Shown piece by piece: positions 34,441-43,129 of a stretch of DNA of 64,000 nt. The notes under the pieces were generated by a model. The model searched no databases, was not told the DNA's origin, and saw only the letters and a list, made by a program, of their open reading frames with translations. Both the position numbers and the translations under genes were made by a program. The stretch is from NCBI GenBank assembly GCA_949987705.1, contig OX465281.1, forward strand, positions 240,023,143-240,087,142. Direction: 5' to 3'. Each line of letters opens with the position of its first letter. Within the stretch, counting starts at the first letter, position 1. The stretch comes from Thereva unica. Taxonomy: Eukaryota > Arthropoda > Insecta > Diptera > Therevidae.

Positions 34441-35233
34441 CCTTGCCCTTCTGATGGTCCATCCAGCTTTTTAAATTCTATTTTTTTGTTTTTGTCCTGA
34501 GTTTTTTTTCGTCTGTTCCTCCCAACTGATTGATTTTCCGAAAGGTAGCTCAGTTGTGATTGAACAGCGGATCCCCAAATTTTTTTATTTTTGAAGAAGT
34601 TTCCTTCCCTTTCGTGGCGATGCGATTTTGAGTTCCGTTTCCGTCCTTCGTTTCGGTTCTACCTGAAGCTGGGTCGGCGACCTTGATGACACTTGGTGAT
34701 GACTATGCTTCATAGTCTTCACCAACTGGCGTCGAGGCCATTGACATGCGGAAGCCCTGAGGGGTTGGTCGTCTGCCTCAACCATTCCACTCTGAGATTG
34801 AATTAAAGCAAATCACTTATCTACACTAAAATATACCTACACTAACACACTTTTATTGTTTTATTGCTACCCGCTAATCGTTGTTGATTTTTTTTGAGGT
34901 ACCCTCCCATAGCACCAATAGTTATTTGATTTGTTCATACACACTAATACACTTTTATTGTTTTATCTATACAAACTAAGCGGCGTTGATTTTGATTCTT
35001 TGCGATATACACACACTAGTGTTACTAACTAGTTGATTTGTTTAATGCAACCTTCTTCTTACTGGTTATCGGTTGTTTTTGGTTTGGTTTTCGTGGGGGA
35101 TACATACTACCTCTTATAATTTTTTTTGTCATCCATTTGAATCCGTTTTCGCAACGAATTCTTTTTTTTCGTCGACTCTTCCGGGGGAAGTTTTTGCTTG
35201 TGAGTTTACATCAATTTATCTTGGGGATAGACG

Positions 35234-36343
35234 ATGGAGCTCAGAAGTGGGAGGACTGCAGGTACCACTTCGGGTGGAGGCAATCTCCCTAACGGAACCG
35301 AAGCCGGCCAGGGTGACTCACCAACCTTCCCCAACCCTACTCCTTCGCTGGAGGAGCAAGTTGCCCAGTTGAGGCAGGTTTTAGATACCCTGCTAATGCA
35401 GCAGCGACCTGCTGAGGTCCCTATGAACCCTGGGGTACCCAGGGATCAGCAGTCCACCCCGGAGGCTTCCACACCTGCGGTTGGCAGGCTAGATGTTTGG
35501 TCTGGGACCCAACATCGCAAGTCTCCGGTTTCCTTCTGGAACCTAAAGTTCTCCGGCGAGGACAAGGTGTTGTCGGCGGAGGAATTTCTGTTCCGGGTGG
35601 AGCTGAAGGCTCGCGATGATGGAGTCGGCCCAGCCGAAATTTGCAGGCATTTCTCCTCGCTGTTGTCAGGTCGAGCTACCGACTGGTACTGGTCGCAGTT
35701 TCGACGCCATCATCTGGACCCTGATTGGGAAACCATCAAAACACAGTTCATCAGACATTTTCGCGCTAGGGAGTCCGATGAAGAACTGATTTTACAAATG
35801 ATGGATACTAAACAGTACAATCTTTCCTTCGACGATTTCACTGCTCAGCTGCTGTCGCTACATAACCGCATGGCTCAGCCAATGTCGGAAAGCGGATTAT
35901 TAGGAATCGTAGTCCGAAATTTGAATTTTACGCTAGGGTCAGCGGTTATAGGGCATAATTTCACCAGCCTTCAACAATTGCGGGAGACTTGCGTTCGCGT
36001 GGAACGCTGGCATAAACTGAAAAAGCTAGAGCGTAGGCCCGAGCGAATGGTGCACGAGGTTGAATACTCGTCCCCGTATTCGGCGGACCAAACCCTTCCG
36101 GACATGTCTGCGGAAAAAATAGATGAAATGACGGCGCCGCGTCAGTTCCAGAGTAATCCACGACCGCTCCGGTGTTGGAATTGTCAGCAACCGGGCCATC
36201 CATTCATGGACTGCCCGTCTGAAACTCGTGGCCTATTTTGCTACAAGTGTGGCAAGCCAGGAGTCATCACGCCAGTGTGTCCTACCTGTCAGGGAAACCG
36301 GAGCGGGGGTGCGAGATCGAACGGGAGTCCGCGCCCGAGCTAA
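35234..36343 (+). CDS. gag: Gag polyprotein of the Gypsy-type retrotransposon (369 aa)
   Basis: Gag forms the capsid-like particle and binds the element RNA. Residues about 35-58 include a heptad-like segment (LEEQVAQLRQVLDTLL). The middle carries a retrotransposon capsid signature (FSSLLSGRATDWYW, then FRRHHLDPDWETIKTQFIRH at about 147-166). The C-terminus holds two zinc knuckles: a canonical CCHC at residues 314-327 (CWNCQQPGHPFMDC) and a second at 336-349 (CYKCGKPGVITPVC) whose His position is Val. The start at 35234 (MELRSGR) is the first AUG giving the full frame. The stop codon TAA (36341-36343) lies within the frameshift structure. Pol overlaps in the -1 frame. Confidence 0.92.
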   Translation: MELRSGRTAGTTSGGGNLPNGTEAGQGDSPTFPNPTPSLEEQVAQLRQVLDTLLMQQRPAEVPMNPGVPRDQQSTPEASTPAVGRLDVWSGTQHRKSPVSFWNLKFSGEDKVLSAEEFLFRVELKARDDGVGPAEICRHFSSLLSGRATDWYWSQFRRHHLDPDWETIKTQFIRHFRARESDEELILQMMDTKQYNLSFDDFTAQLLSLHNRMAQPMSESGLLGIVVRNLNFTLGSAVIGHNFTSLQQLRETCVRVERWHKLKKLERRPERMVHEVEYSSPYSADQTLPDMSAEKIDEMTAPRQFQSNPRPLRCWNCQQPGHPFMDCPSETRGLFCYKCGKPGVITPVCPTCQGNRSGGARSNGSPRPS

Positions 36344-39300
36344 GCTCGCCCGTTTTCCCTACACATTCCTTATATACACCTGATATGACTACCATCAGCG
36401 ACTTTACGTCAACTGATGCTCTTCCTGTTTTTCCCTCTGAGGAGGTTAAACTTTCATTCCTTTCCCGTTGGAAGAGATATATCTCCACTCGTTCGCGCAT
36501 ATTTTCGGAGCCACCTTTCGTGGACTCCCTCACTTCCAAGCGCACCCCTCCCCAAATTAGAGTACGAGCTAAGGAGAAGCGACAATGTTTGCAGAAAATT
36601 GTTTCTGCCTTCATCTCGGATTCGTCAGATCCTCGGCTGTTTACGAAGGTCCTCGTAGCTAACGAGGAAGTGGTTGGGTTGTTGGACAGTGGTGCCACTG
36701 TTAGCTGTCTGGGAAGAGATGCCGAAGCGTTTCTAGCCAATCATCCCGAAGTGACAGTCTACACTTTGCGCTCTGTAGTGCATACTGCTGACGGGGCTCC
36801 GCAGAGACTTTGCGGTTATATTCGAGTTCCGATATCCTTTGGAGGAAGGACCCGTGATATAACCATCTATGTGGTGCCCAGTCTCAGCCAGAGACTGTAC
36901 CTAGGGATGGATTTTTGGAATCTTTTCGGCCTAGCTCCCCAAATAGTCGGCGAGATAAACGCTCCATCCGTGTCTGCAAAAATGCACGACTTAACGTCTA
37001 CGCAATGCGAACGGTTGGAACGCGTCAAGGCCAGATTTCCCTCTTTTGATGTCTTCGGACTGGGAAAGACTAACTTGGAGGAACACATCATTGACACTGG
37101 TGACTCAGTTCCTATTAAACAGAGGCATTATCCAGTCTCACCCGCTGTACAACAGTTGATGTATGGTGAGTTAGACAGGATGTTGTCGCTGGGGGTGATT
37201 GAGCCATCAAATAGTCCCTGGAATTCTCCAGTGGTGTTGGTTCGTAAACCAGGTAAGGTCCGCCTGTGCCTTGACTCTCGCAAGGTGAACAGTGGCACTA
37301 TCAAAGACGCCTATCCTCTTCCACACATTGATGGTCTTCTTGGTCGTCTTCAAGACACCAAATTCATCACGAGCTTAGACCTGAAGGACGCCTTCTGGCA
37401 AATCCCTTTAGAGAAGAAGTCGCGAGAGCGGACAGCTTTCACTGTCCCTGGTCGTCCGCTGTACCAGTTCACAGTAATGCCTTTCGGCTTATGTAATGCC
37501 CCACAGCGCATGTGTCGCTTGATGGATAAAGCCATCCCGGGCCATTTACGTGAAAACGTTTTTGTCTATCTGGACGACCTGCTCATAGTTTCACCTGACT
37601 TTGACTCCCACCTAAAGCTTTTGGACGAAGTGGCCAGCTGTCTCCGTCGTGCGGGGTTAACTATCAATTTAACTAAAAGCAAATTTTGCGTGACTGAAGT
37701 CAAGTATCTCGGCTTCATAATTGGTGATGGGACTCTGAAAACCGATCCTAATAAGGTGACGGCCATCATGGACTTCCCAACTCCGAAGTCTCATAAGCAG
37801 ACCCGGAGGTTTTTGGGTATGACCGGATGGTATCAGCGTTTCATACCCAATTATGCTAGCGTGGCTTCTCCAATCACGGATTGTTTGAAGTCTAAATCTT
37901 TTAGTTGGAATGATGAGGCCCAGCAGGCGTTCGAGACCTTGAAAAAGCTGATGACGGAAGCTCCTCTTTTAGTCACTCCAGATTTTTCTAAGCCTTTCTA
38001 TATTCAGTGCGATGCCAGCAGGACTGGTGTAGGTAGTGTGCTTTTTCAAAAGGACATGGATGGAGGAGAACATCCGATTGCTTATATGTCCAAGAAATTG
38101 AACGGAGCACAACGGAACTACACCATTACTGAGCTCGAATGCTACGCAGCCGTGCTGAGTATAAAAAAGTTTAGAGCGTATGTTGAGGGACAGACTTTCA
38201 CGGTCATTACTGACCATGCAAGTCTAAAATGGCTCATGAGCCAGAAGGAGCTTAACGGCCGTTTAGCCCGGTGGAGTCTTAAGCTTCAGGGGTTCGACTT
38301 TACAATCGAACACCGTAAAGGCACCCACAATGTGGTTCCCGATGCCTTGTCACGCATGGATTGCGTTGACGAATTGTCCTTGTGTTTCGACGTGGACTTA
38401 AATGCCCCGTCTTTCAAGTCCCCGGAATATCTTCGTCTGGGTGATAGCCTCAGGCAAGCCTCACCGCAGCTACCAGACCTGCGAGTTGAAGATGGGTACG
38501 TTTTCAAGCGTACCTCACCACGTACTGGAAACCCGATTGTTGACGACCTGACATGGAAGTGGTGGATTCCGATGGAATTGACCGCTTCTCTCGTGGAGTC
38601 CTCTCATTCGCCACCCCAAGCCTCGCATGGTGGAGTAGGGAAAACCCTAGCCCGATTGCGATGCAAGTACTTTTGGCCAGGTATGGCAAAACAAGTTCGG
38701 GAGTTCATCGCTAAATGTGAGGTCTGCAAAACCACCAAAGCCCCCAGCTTGGTACTTCGACCACCTATGGGAAACCCCATGGATGCGTCGAGGCCGTTCC
38801 AATTTGTATACGTCGATTTCTTAGGTCCTTATCCCAGGTCGAAGAAAGGCCACACGGCAGTATTTGTTGTATTGGATGCTTTCACTAAGTTTGTCTTCCT
38901 GCACCCCGTGCCCGCTGAGACCACGGCGGTGGCCGTCAAGTTTCTCGAGCAAACTATCTTCCATACCTTTGGAGTCCCTGAAACGGTCTTCTCCGACAAT
39001 GGTCGGCAATTCACCTCCAAAGAGTTTGCTAAATTGTTGACCGACTATGGCGTGCACCATGTGCGCACGGCTGTATATTCGCCGCACCCCAACGCTTCCG
39101 AGCGGGTGAATAGATCCATCCTAACCGCCATTAGGGCGTATTTAAAGGAGGATCATCGTGAGTGGGATAGACATCTGTCGTCCATTGAATGTGCTCTTCG
39201 TAGTACCCACCACGAGGCGATCGGCATGTCCCCATATAAGGCTTTGTTTGGTAGCCACATGATTCTGCACGGATCAGCATATCCAGTCCTGAAGAAACTG

Positions 39301-39633
39301 AACGTTTTACAGGAGGGTGACATAGCTTTCTTACCATTGACGGACAAAATGCAGATGCTTCGTGAGCGGATTGCTGTTAATTTAGCCGCCGCTCACATCA
39401 GACATAAAACCCAATACAACTTGCGGTGTCGTGTGGGCAATTTTCGTCCCGGAGATGAGGTTTACCGGAGAACCTTCTGGGTGTGTAACCGAGCGGGTCG
39501 TTTCAGTGCCAAGTTAGCATCCCGGTTCTTGAAAGCTCGGATACGTAAAAAAATTGGAACCAGCTTGTACGAGCTGGAGGATTTGGCCGGTAAAATCATA
39601 GGTGTATATCACGGCAAAGACATACGTCGTTGA
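36238..39633 (+). CDS. pol: Pol polyprotein: protease, reverse transcriptase, RNase H, integrase
   Basis: This frame is open for 1131 codons and is probably reached by frameshifting at 36292, so the first about 18 codons are not used as numbered. Domains: aspartic protease with LLDSGATVSCL (D150); RT with SLDLKDAFWQIPL (D381), MPFGLCNAPQ and YLDD (444-447); RNase H with QCDASRTGVGSVLF (D592), ITELECYAAV and TDHASLKW; integrase zinc finger H790, H797, C827, C830; integrase core D860 (YVDFLGPYP), D920 (FSDNGRQF) and E955 (SERVNRS). The end includes a GDEVYRR chromatin-proximal segment. Every expected catalytic residue is present and no internal stop is seen. No chromodomain and no env frame were recognised. 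It replicates the element through cDNA and integrates it. Confidence 0.95.
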   Translation: MLQVWQARSHHASVSYLSGKPERGCEIERESAPELSSPVFPTHSLYTPDMTTISDFTSTDALPVFPSEEVKLSFLSRWKRYISTRSRIFSEPPFVDSLTSKRTPPQIRVRAKEKRQCLQKIVSAFISDSSDPRLFTKVLVANEEVVGLLDSGATVSCLGRDAEAFLANHPEVTVYTLRSVVHTADGAPQRLCGYIRVPISFGGRTRDITIYVVPSLSQRLYLGMDFWNLFGLAPQIVGEINAPSVSAKMHDLTSTQCERLERVKARFPSFDVFGLGKTNLEEHIIDTGDSVPIKQRHYPVSPAVQQLMYGELDRMLSLGVIEPSNSPWNSPVVLVRKPGKVRLCLDSRKVNSGTIKDAYPLPHIDGLLGRLQDTKFITSLDLKDAFWQIPLEKKSRERTAFTVPGRPLYQFTVMPFGLCNAPQRMCRLMDKAIPGHLRENVFVYLDDLLIVSPDFDSHLKLLDEVASCLRRAGLTINLTKSKFCVTEVKYLGFIIGDGTLKTDPNKVTAIMDFPTPKSHKQTRRFLGMTGWYQRFIPNYASVASPITDCLKSKSFSWNDEAQQAFETLKKLMTEAPLLVTPDFSKPFYIQCDASRTGVGSVLFQKDMDGGEHPIAYMSKKLNGAQRNYTITELECYAAVLSIKKFRAYVEGQTFTVITDHASLKWLMSQKELNGRLARWSLKLQGFDFTIEHRKGTHNVVPDALSRMDCVDELSLCFDVDLNAPSFKSPEYLRLGDSLRQASPQLPDLRVEDGYVFKRTSPRTGNPIVDDLTWKWWIPMELTASLVESSHSPPQASHGGVGKTLARLRCKYFWPGMAKQVREFIAKCEVCKTTKAPSLVLRPPMGNPMDASRPFQFVYVDFLGPYPRSKKGHTAVFVVLDAFTKFVFLHPVPAETTAVAVKFLEQTIFHTFGVPETVFSDNGRQFTSKEFAKLLTDYGVHHVRTAVYSPHPNASERVNRSILTAIRAYLKEDHREWDRHLSSIECALRSTHHEAIGMSPYKALFGSHMILHGSAYPVLKKLNVLQEGDIAFLPLTDKMQMLRERIAVNLAAAHIRHKTQYNLRCRVGNFRPGDEVYRRTFWVCNRAGRFSAKLASRFLKARIRKKIGTSLYELEDLAGKIIGVYHGKDIRR
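36292..36354 (+). promoter_or_regulatory. Predicted -1 ribosomal frameshift site (GGGAAAC plus pseudoknot)
   Basis: GGGAAAC (36292-36298) sits in gag phase as G GGA AAC, the canonical slippery heptamer. After an 8-nt spacer, GGGTGCG (36307-36313) can pair with CGCGCCC (36330-36336), and AACGGG in its loop (36320-36325) can pair with CCCGTT (36349-36354), giving an H-type pseudoknot. A small GAGC-TAA-GCTC hairpin between the stems holds the gag stop codon. A shift here leads directly into the pol frame. Function is inferred from architecture. Confidence 0.75.
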
Positions 39634-39689
39634 TTTTCCTCAAGGGGTCCTCTTCACCTTTTGATTTTTGGTCAGGCGTAGGTTTCCCT

Positions 39690-40205
39690 CGGCGAATTAG
39701 TTGCCTGTCGTCCTACTGGGGAACTCCATGCAATGTGGGATTGCGTGAGTTGGACTCCAGGGTGCGAGGGGAAACTGGTTCGGGCGAGAATTTCTGAAAG
39801 ATTAGAGGAGCCGGAAGGGGACAATATGGAATTGCCTTCAGCCGGATCCTTGTACTTCCAGATATTCTTCCGAGAGAACCTGCAGACTGTCCAACGGTCA
39901 ACCGGTTTGTATACACTCCTCACACTGTCCTTCCTCTTCGGTCAGTCTGGAGAAGATCTCTCGGCGAACGGGGTGTCTGTCGTTTCACCGGGATGAGTCG
40001 AAGGCAATGTGGTATTGCTGGAGACTGGCCCGGGGGAGCGAAAGCAACCCGGGTTTGTACGAAATGTTTGGAGACTTGTTGATATCCGTCGGGGGACAAG
40101 GTGGTATTGTCTTCCGCCTGTTATTCGCAACTCCAAATATTTCTCCGGGAGTTTGTTCAGACTGGCCATCGCAACTTACGGTTGCAAGCATGAACCTAAA
40201 TTATA
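39690..40205 (+). repeat. Diverged 274-bp tandem duplication after pol, with four related stem-loops
   Basis: Unit 1 (about 39690-39945) and unit 2 (about 39965-40205) align: A-type hairpins at 39730-39744 and 40004-40018 (GCAAT-loop-ATTGC), and B-type at 39822-39835 and 40095-40111 (CAAT..ATTG or GACAA..TTGTC). The offset between units is 274-275 bp for both. Loops keep a TGG core. Reading frames across the two units do not give similar proteins, so conservation seems structural. Sequence downstream of the B hairpins (CCAGATATTCTTCCGAGAG against CCAAATATTTCTCCGGGAG) also aligns. Confidence 0.7.
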
Positions 40206-40250
40206 GTTAGCTTTTCACTCGGTTCGTATATTATCTATTAGTTCACGTAT

Positions 40251-40407
40251 GCCCGGCTAGCTCACTAGAACATGAGACTCCTATTCTCAGGTCGTGAGTC
40301 GAGTCCCACATTGGCGCCAACATATTAGACCTACGGCATAAAAAAAAACCGTCCGTTATTTTCGGCTCCTCACTGCCTCGCGAGTCGGCCTTGTGGACCC
40401 GAGGGTA
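40251..40407 (+). mobile_element. tRNA-Lys-derived SINE-like segment abutting the 3' LTR
   Basis: GCCCGGCTAGCTCA, CATGAGACTC and a TTCTCAGGTCGTGAG stretch follow tRNA-Lys from its first base. The segment reaches CCCACATTGGCGCCA at 40319, which includes an apparent 3' CCA. Deletions in the D and T loops and a CCT anticodon position make it non-functional. The following A-run and CCTCGCGAGTCGG block resemble the body after the tRNA-Lys-like heads at 51388 and 51538. GTATG occurs at both edges (40248-40252 and 40405-40409). It is the last sequence before TGTAAC of the 3' LTR. Confidence 0.65.
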
Positions 40408-42224
40408 TGTAACGGTCGGTTGGAAAATTTATTTTGATTGGGGAATTTAGTTTGGAAATCACCCTGTAGGCAAGGGGAAATTTACTGTAAATTACTTGGG
40501 ATGAAAAGGAAAATTTAAACAGGATAGGCGAGAAAAAAAATGAGGAATGAAAGGAGTTTTTTCTGGGGAGTTGGAAAAAAAGTTGGAAAGAAAATGGTCG
40601 GAAAATTTGGAAAAAGTGGTAAATAAAGTAGTATGTGAAGAAATTTTGGAAAAAAAAAAAAAAAAAACAGTTGGAAGGACGTTGAATCAATAGAATTGGG
40701 ATTTATTTTTTTTGGGTTGGTGCCGTAAAATCTAAAAATACGGACGAATGGATTATATATGGAAGAAAGAGATCCAGGATAACGAAGGGAAAAAGTTGTA
40801 GGCTGCTCTTCAGGAAAAGGCTGCTGAAGGAAAATTAACCCCCAGAATAAGAAATATAGAAGAAGAGGAAAGAAACAGGTCAAAGGCGTAGGGACCGTAA
40901 TATTTTTTGCTTCTATGGAAACCGGTAGGTAAAAGATAATTTAAATTTATACCTGCATATATTTGGTGGCGGATCAAAACGAGATTGAGCTTGATAAGAG
41001 GATTTTCGCCGTAAGGTGTGAGGATTACTTATAATCACAAGAAATATGACGGGTCCTTGGTGATTTGGTGATTTGGACCGTTTAAAAAAAAAAAAAAAAA
41101 ACAAATAATTACCTATTGTACTGCAAGTTATATCTCACTGCGTTAGGTTATTTACCAATAAAGTTGCAGACGTCACTTTTCTATCAAGACTGTGACTTAG
41201 ACCGACCATAGTCAAATGAAAACCAATATTTTGCGAGTTCATTACTTCTGGATTGCTGTGCGGATTACACAACCCCTGGGATAATTCGATAAGGCGCAAT
41301 CATCCGTATTTTTGGTCCCGAACCAGTAATCGTGACATTGTCTACCTACTTAGTCATCATCTATATGTATATATTATATATTCAATTATCAATTATTATT
41401 TAATAGCACTTACACGACAAGCTGTGATTGTTAGTTTTGCTTCGACACACAAAAGAATTTACACAAAATAAAATAAAAAAATTTTAGGCTTTAATTTATT
41501 ACATTTGTTACTAAATAATCATTAATTTATTACATTTGTTACATTTGTTACTAAATTATTACATTTGTTACTAAATAATCATTTTGCGTAGAATTAACAA
41601 TAACTTTGAATCTTATTTATAATTAATTCTGAGTTTGGTTGCTCCTTGTCTGTGATATTTACATTTTGGTTTTTTTGTTGGTTCAGGAAATTTTGTTTTC
41701 CTCTTATGGTGATTGTATCATCCATTGTACAAAGTGAGGGGTATTGGCCAATACTGCGCACTTTACGGTTAACGTGCATAAAGTACGCAACTCGTATGTA
41801 ATTTTTTTTAATTGTATCTGTTCACATTTATATGTTTATGTTGAGTTTTCGCATTAAATGATTATAAGCATGGGAATGGCTCTGTGTTAGATTTTTTTCG
41901 GTGGAATGGTTGAGGGGGGTATCCTTTCTTTTCAGGGTTGACGCGGCTCGGGCGACGAGCGAAGGATGTGGAGGTGGAATTTAAGATTTTTAATAGTCAC
42001 AGGTAAGTGGTGAACCAGCCTCGGTAAGCCCCGGCCACACACCCCACGACCCCTCCGGCGAGCTAGACAACTCCGTGTGGCCGGCGTAGGAGTTCCGGAT
42101 TTTCTTTTTATTTCTTATGTATGGTGTTGGCTCCTTGGCCATGCTCTTCCGGGCTTGTGGCTAAGGGGGTAACACCTCGCATAAGTGGCGCCCACTATTT
42201 AGATCGCGCCATTATGCTGTTACA
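40408..42224 (+). repeat. 3' LTR (1817 bp)
   Basis: Matches the 5' LTR apart from the two substitutions and the A-run noted there, and carries AATAAA at 41157-41162. Followed by target duplication ATAC at 42225-42228. I see no clear polypurine tract in front of it; the nearest purine-rich text is GACCCGAGGG. Confidence 0.93.
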
Positions 42225-43092
42225 ATACGACGACAACAACTTCGTAACAGACTTAATGTTCGCCGACGATAGCGCTGTTTTCGCCGACACGGATGCCGAA
42301 GCAACGGACATCTTATACGATATTTCCCGCATCGCCCAATCATACGGGTTAAAAATCAATGCGGAAAAGACCAAAGTGCTCACAACGGATGGATCAAGAG
42401 CCAGTGTTCACCTCGATGGAACCCAAATCGAACAAGTTCCAAGGTTCAAATATTTGGGATCATTGGTTGAGGAAACGAAAGTAGCATCGACGGCCGACGT
42501 TCACAGCCGTATCGGCCAGGCAACAGCAACATTCGCCTCGCTCAAGTGGTGCATATGGAAACGAGCAAATATCTCCATCAAAACAAAACTACGTCTTTAC
42601 CGAACGTTGATTCTTCCGATTCCTCTTTATGGATCTGAAACGTGGACACTGCTCAAACCGGACGTTAAGAAGCTCGAGGTCTTCCAAATACGATGTTTGA
42701 GGCAGATCCTCCGTGTCTCACTCCGTGATCGCCTTCGAAATGAGGTTGTCAGACAAAGATGCGATCAGCAAACACTGATCGAAGAAGAAATGCAAAAACG
42801 TCGACTACGGTGGTTTGGACATGTTTGCCGAATGGATGATAACCGCTTGCCACGTAAACTTCTCTGGCGAGACCGTCCTGCAGACTGGAGAATACAGCGA
42901 TCGGCACCGAAGAAAACCTGGTTGAAGAATATCGAGGGTGACTTAAAGAATCAACGATTATCAGTTACCGAGGCTCGAGACACCGCCAAAACCCGAGAAG
43001 AATGGAAGCGAATCGTGAATAGAGTTCGGGACCCAGCGGCACCGACAGCAGCGTATCCGTTGCGGGGACGTCCCGCTCGGACCGCCAGCTAA
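42225..43092 (+). pseudogene. LINE family B ORF2, RT C-terminal half
   Basis: Continuation of the frame cut at 32074: YDDNNFVTDLMFADDSAVFA with the RT active site FADDS, then LKINAEKTKVL, FKYLGSLVEE, LYGSETWTLLKPDVKKLEVF, RRLRWFGHVCRMDDNRLP and an end at GRPARTAS (stop at 43090-43092). This half is fully open across about 290 codons. The open frame recorded from 42121 begins inside the LTR and is a chance fusion. It is followed by the (GAA)n tail. Confidence 0.88.
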
Positions 43093-43129
43093 CGGATCAA
43101 AGAAGAAGAAGAAGAAGAAGCAACATTGG

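Larger units (their letters stand above)
33905..35233 (+). promoter_or_regulatory. Long structured 5' leader of the LTR retrotransposon
   Basis: About 1.33 kb separates the primer site from gag, with several AUGs. It contains strong stem-loops: a bulged long stem 34208-34256 (CCTGCACG with CGTGCAGG, inner CAAGCGA-GTGG-TCGCTTG), two covarying copies of a GGTAWCA-GGCG-TGWTACC hairpin at 34303-34320 and 34408-34425, each followed by GCCTGCCACTGCG, and a 15-position stem at 34693-34725 with one T-T mismatch. Packaging, translation initiation without scanning, or protein binding are possible roles; none is shown by sequence alone. Confidence 0.6.
32071..42228 (+). mobile_element. Complete Gypsy-type LTR retrotransposon, 10.15 kb, with ATAC target duplication
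   Basis: The element runs 32075-42224 with LTRs 32075-33888 and 40408-42224, both TGTAAC...GTTACA. ATAC at 32071-32074 and 42225-42228 is the target duplication; the decayed sister LINE at 14900 shows the same site empty. Internal order: tRNA-Lys primer site, 1.3-kb leader, gag, pol (PR-RT-RH-IN), about 770 bp of non-coding sequence, 3' LTR. The PR-RT-RH-IN order assigns it to Ty3/Gypsy; the SERVNRS integrase phrase and absence of an env frame suggest an mdg3/412-like or neighbouring lineage rather than an env-bearing errantivirus. Both long frames are open and the LTRs nearly identical, so the copy is young and may be competent. Confidence 0.93.
31250..43129 (+). mobile_element. LINE family B copy (5'-truncated) carrying the LTR retrotransposon
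   Basis: GCAACATTGG occurs at 31250-31259 and again at 43120-43129 directly after a (GAA)n tail, so the LINE insertion spans 31260-43120. Removing the LTR element (32075-42224 plus one ATAC) leaves about 1.7 kb of 5'-truncated LINE. Its start carries a 14-bp direct duplication (CATTCTTCCACCAG twice at 31261-31288). The (GAA)n tail and ORF layout fit an RTE/Nimb-like LINE. The LTR element inserted later. Confidence 0.8.

Noticed and set aside
39733..40210. Possible env or accessory protein after pol
   Set aside because: Frames are short, there is no signal peptide or membrane segment, and the two homologous units do not encode similar peptides.
42121..42224. Start of the 323-aa frame at 42121
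   Set aside because: The first about 35 codons lie in the 3' LTR; the LINE part begins at 42225. The fusion is an accident of the insertion.
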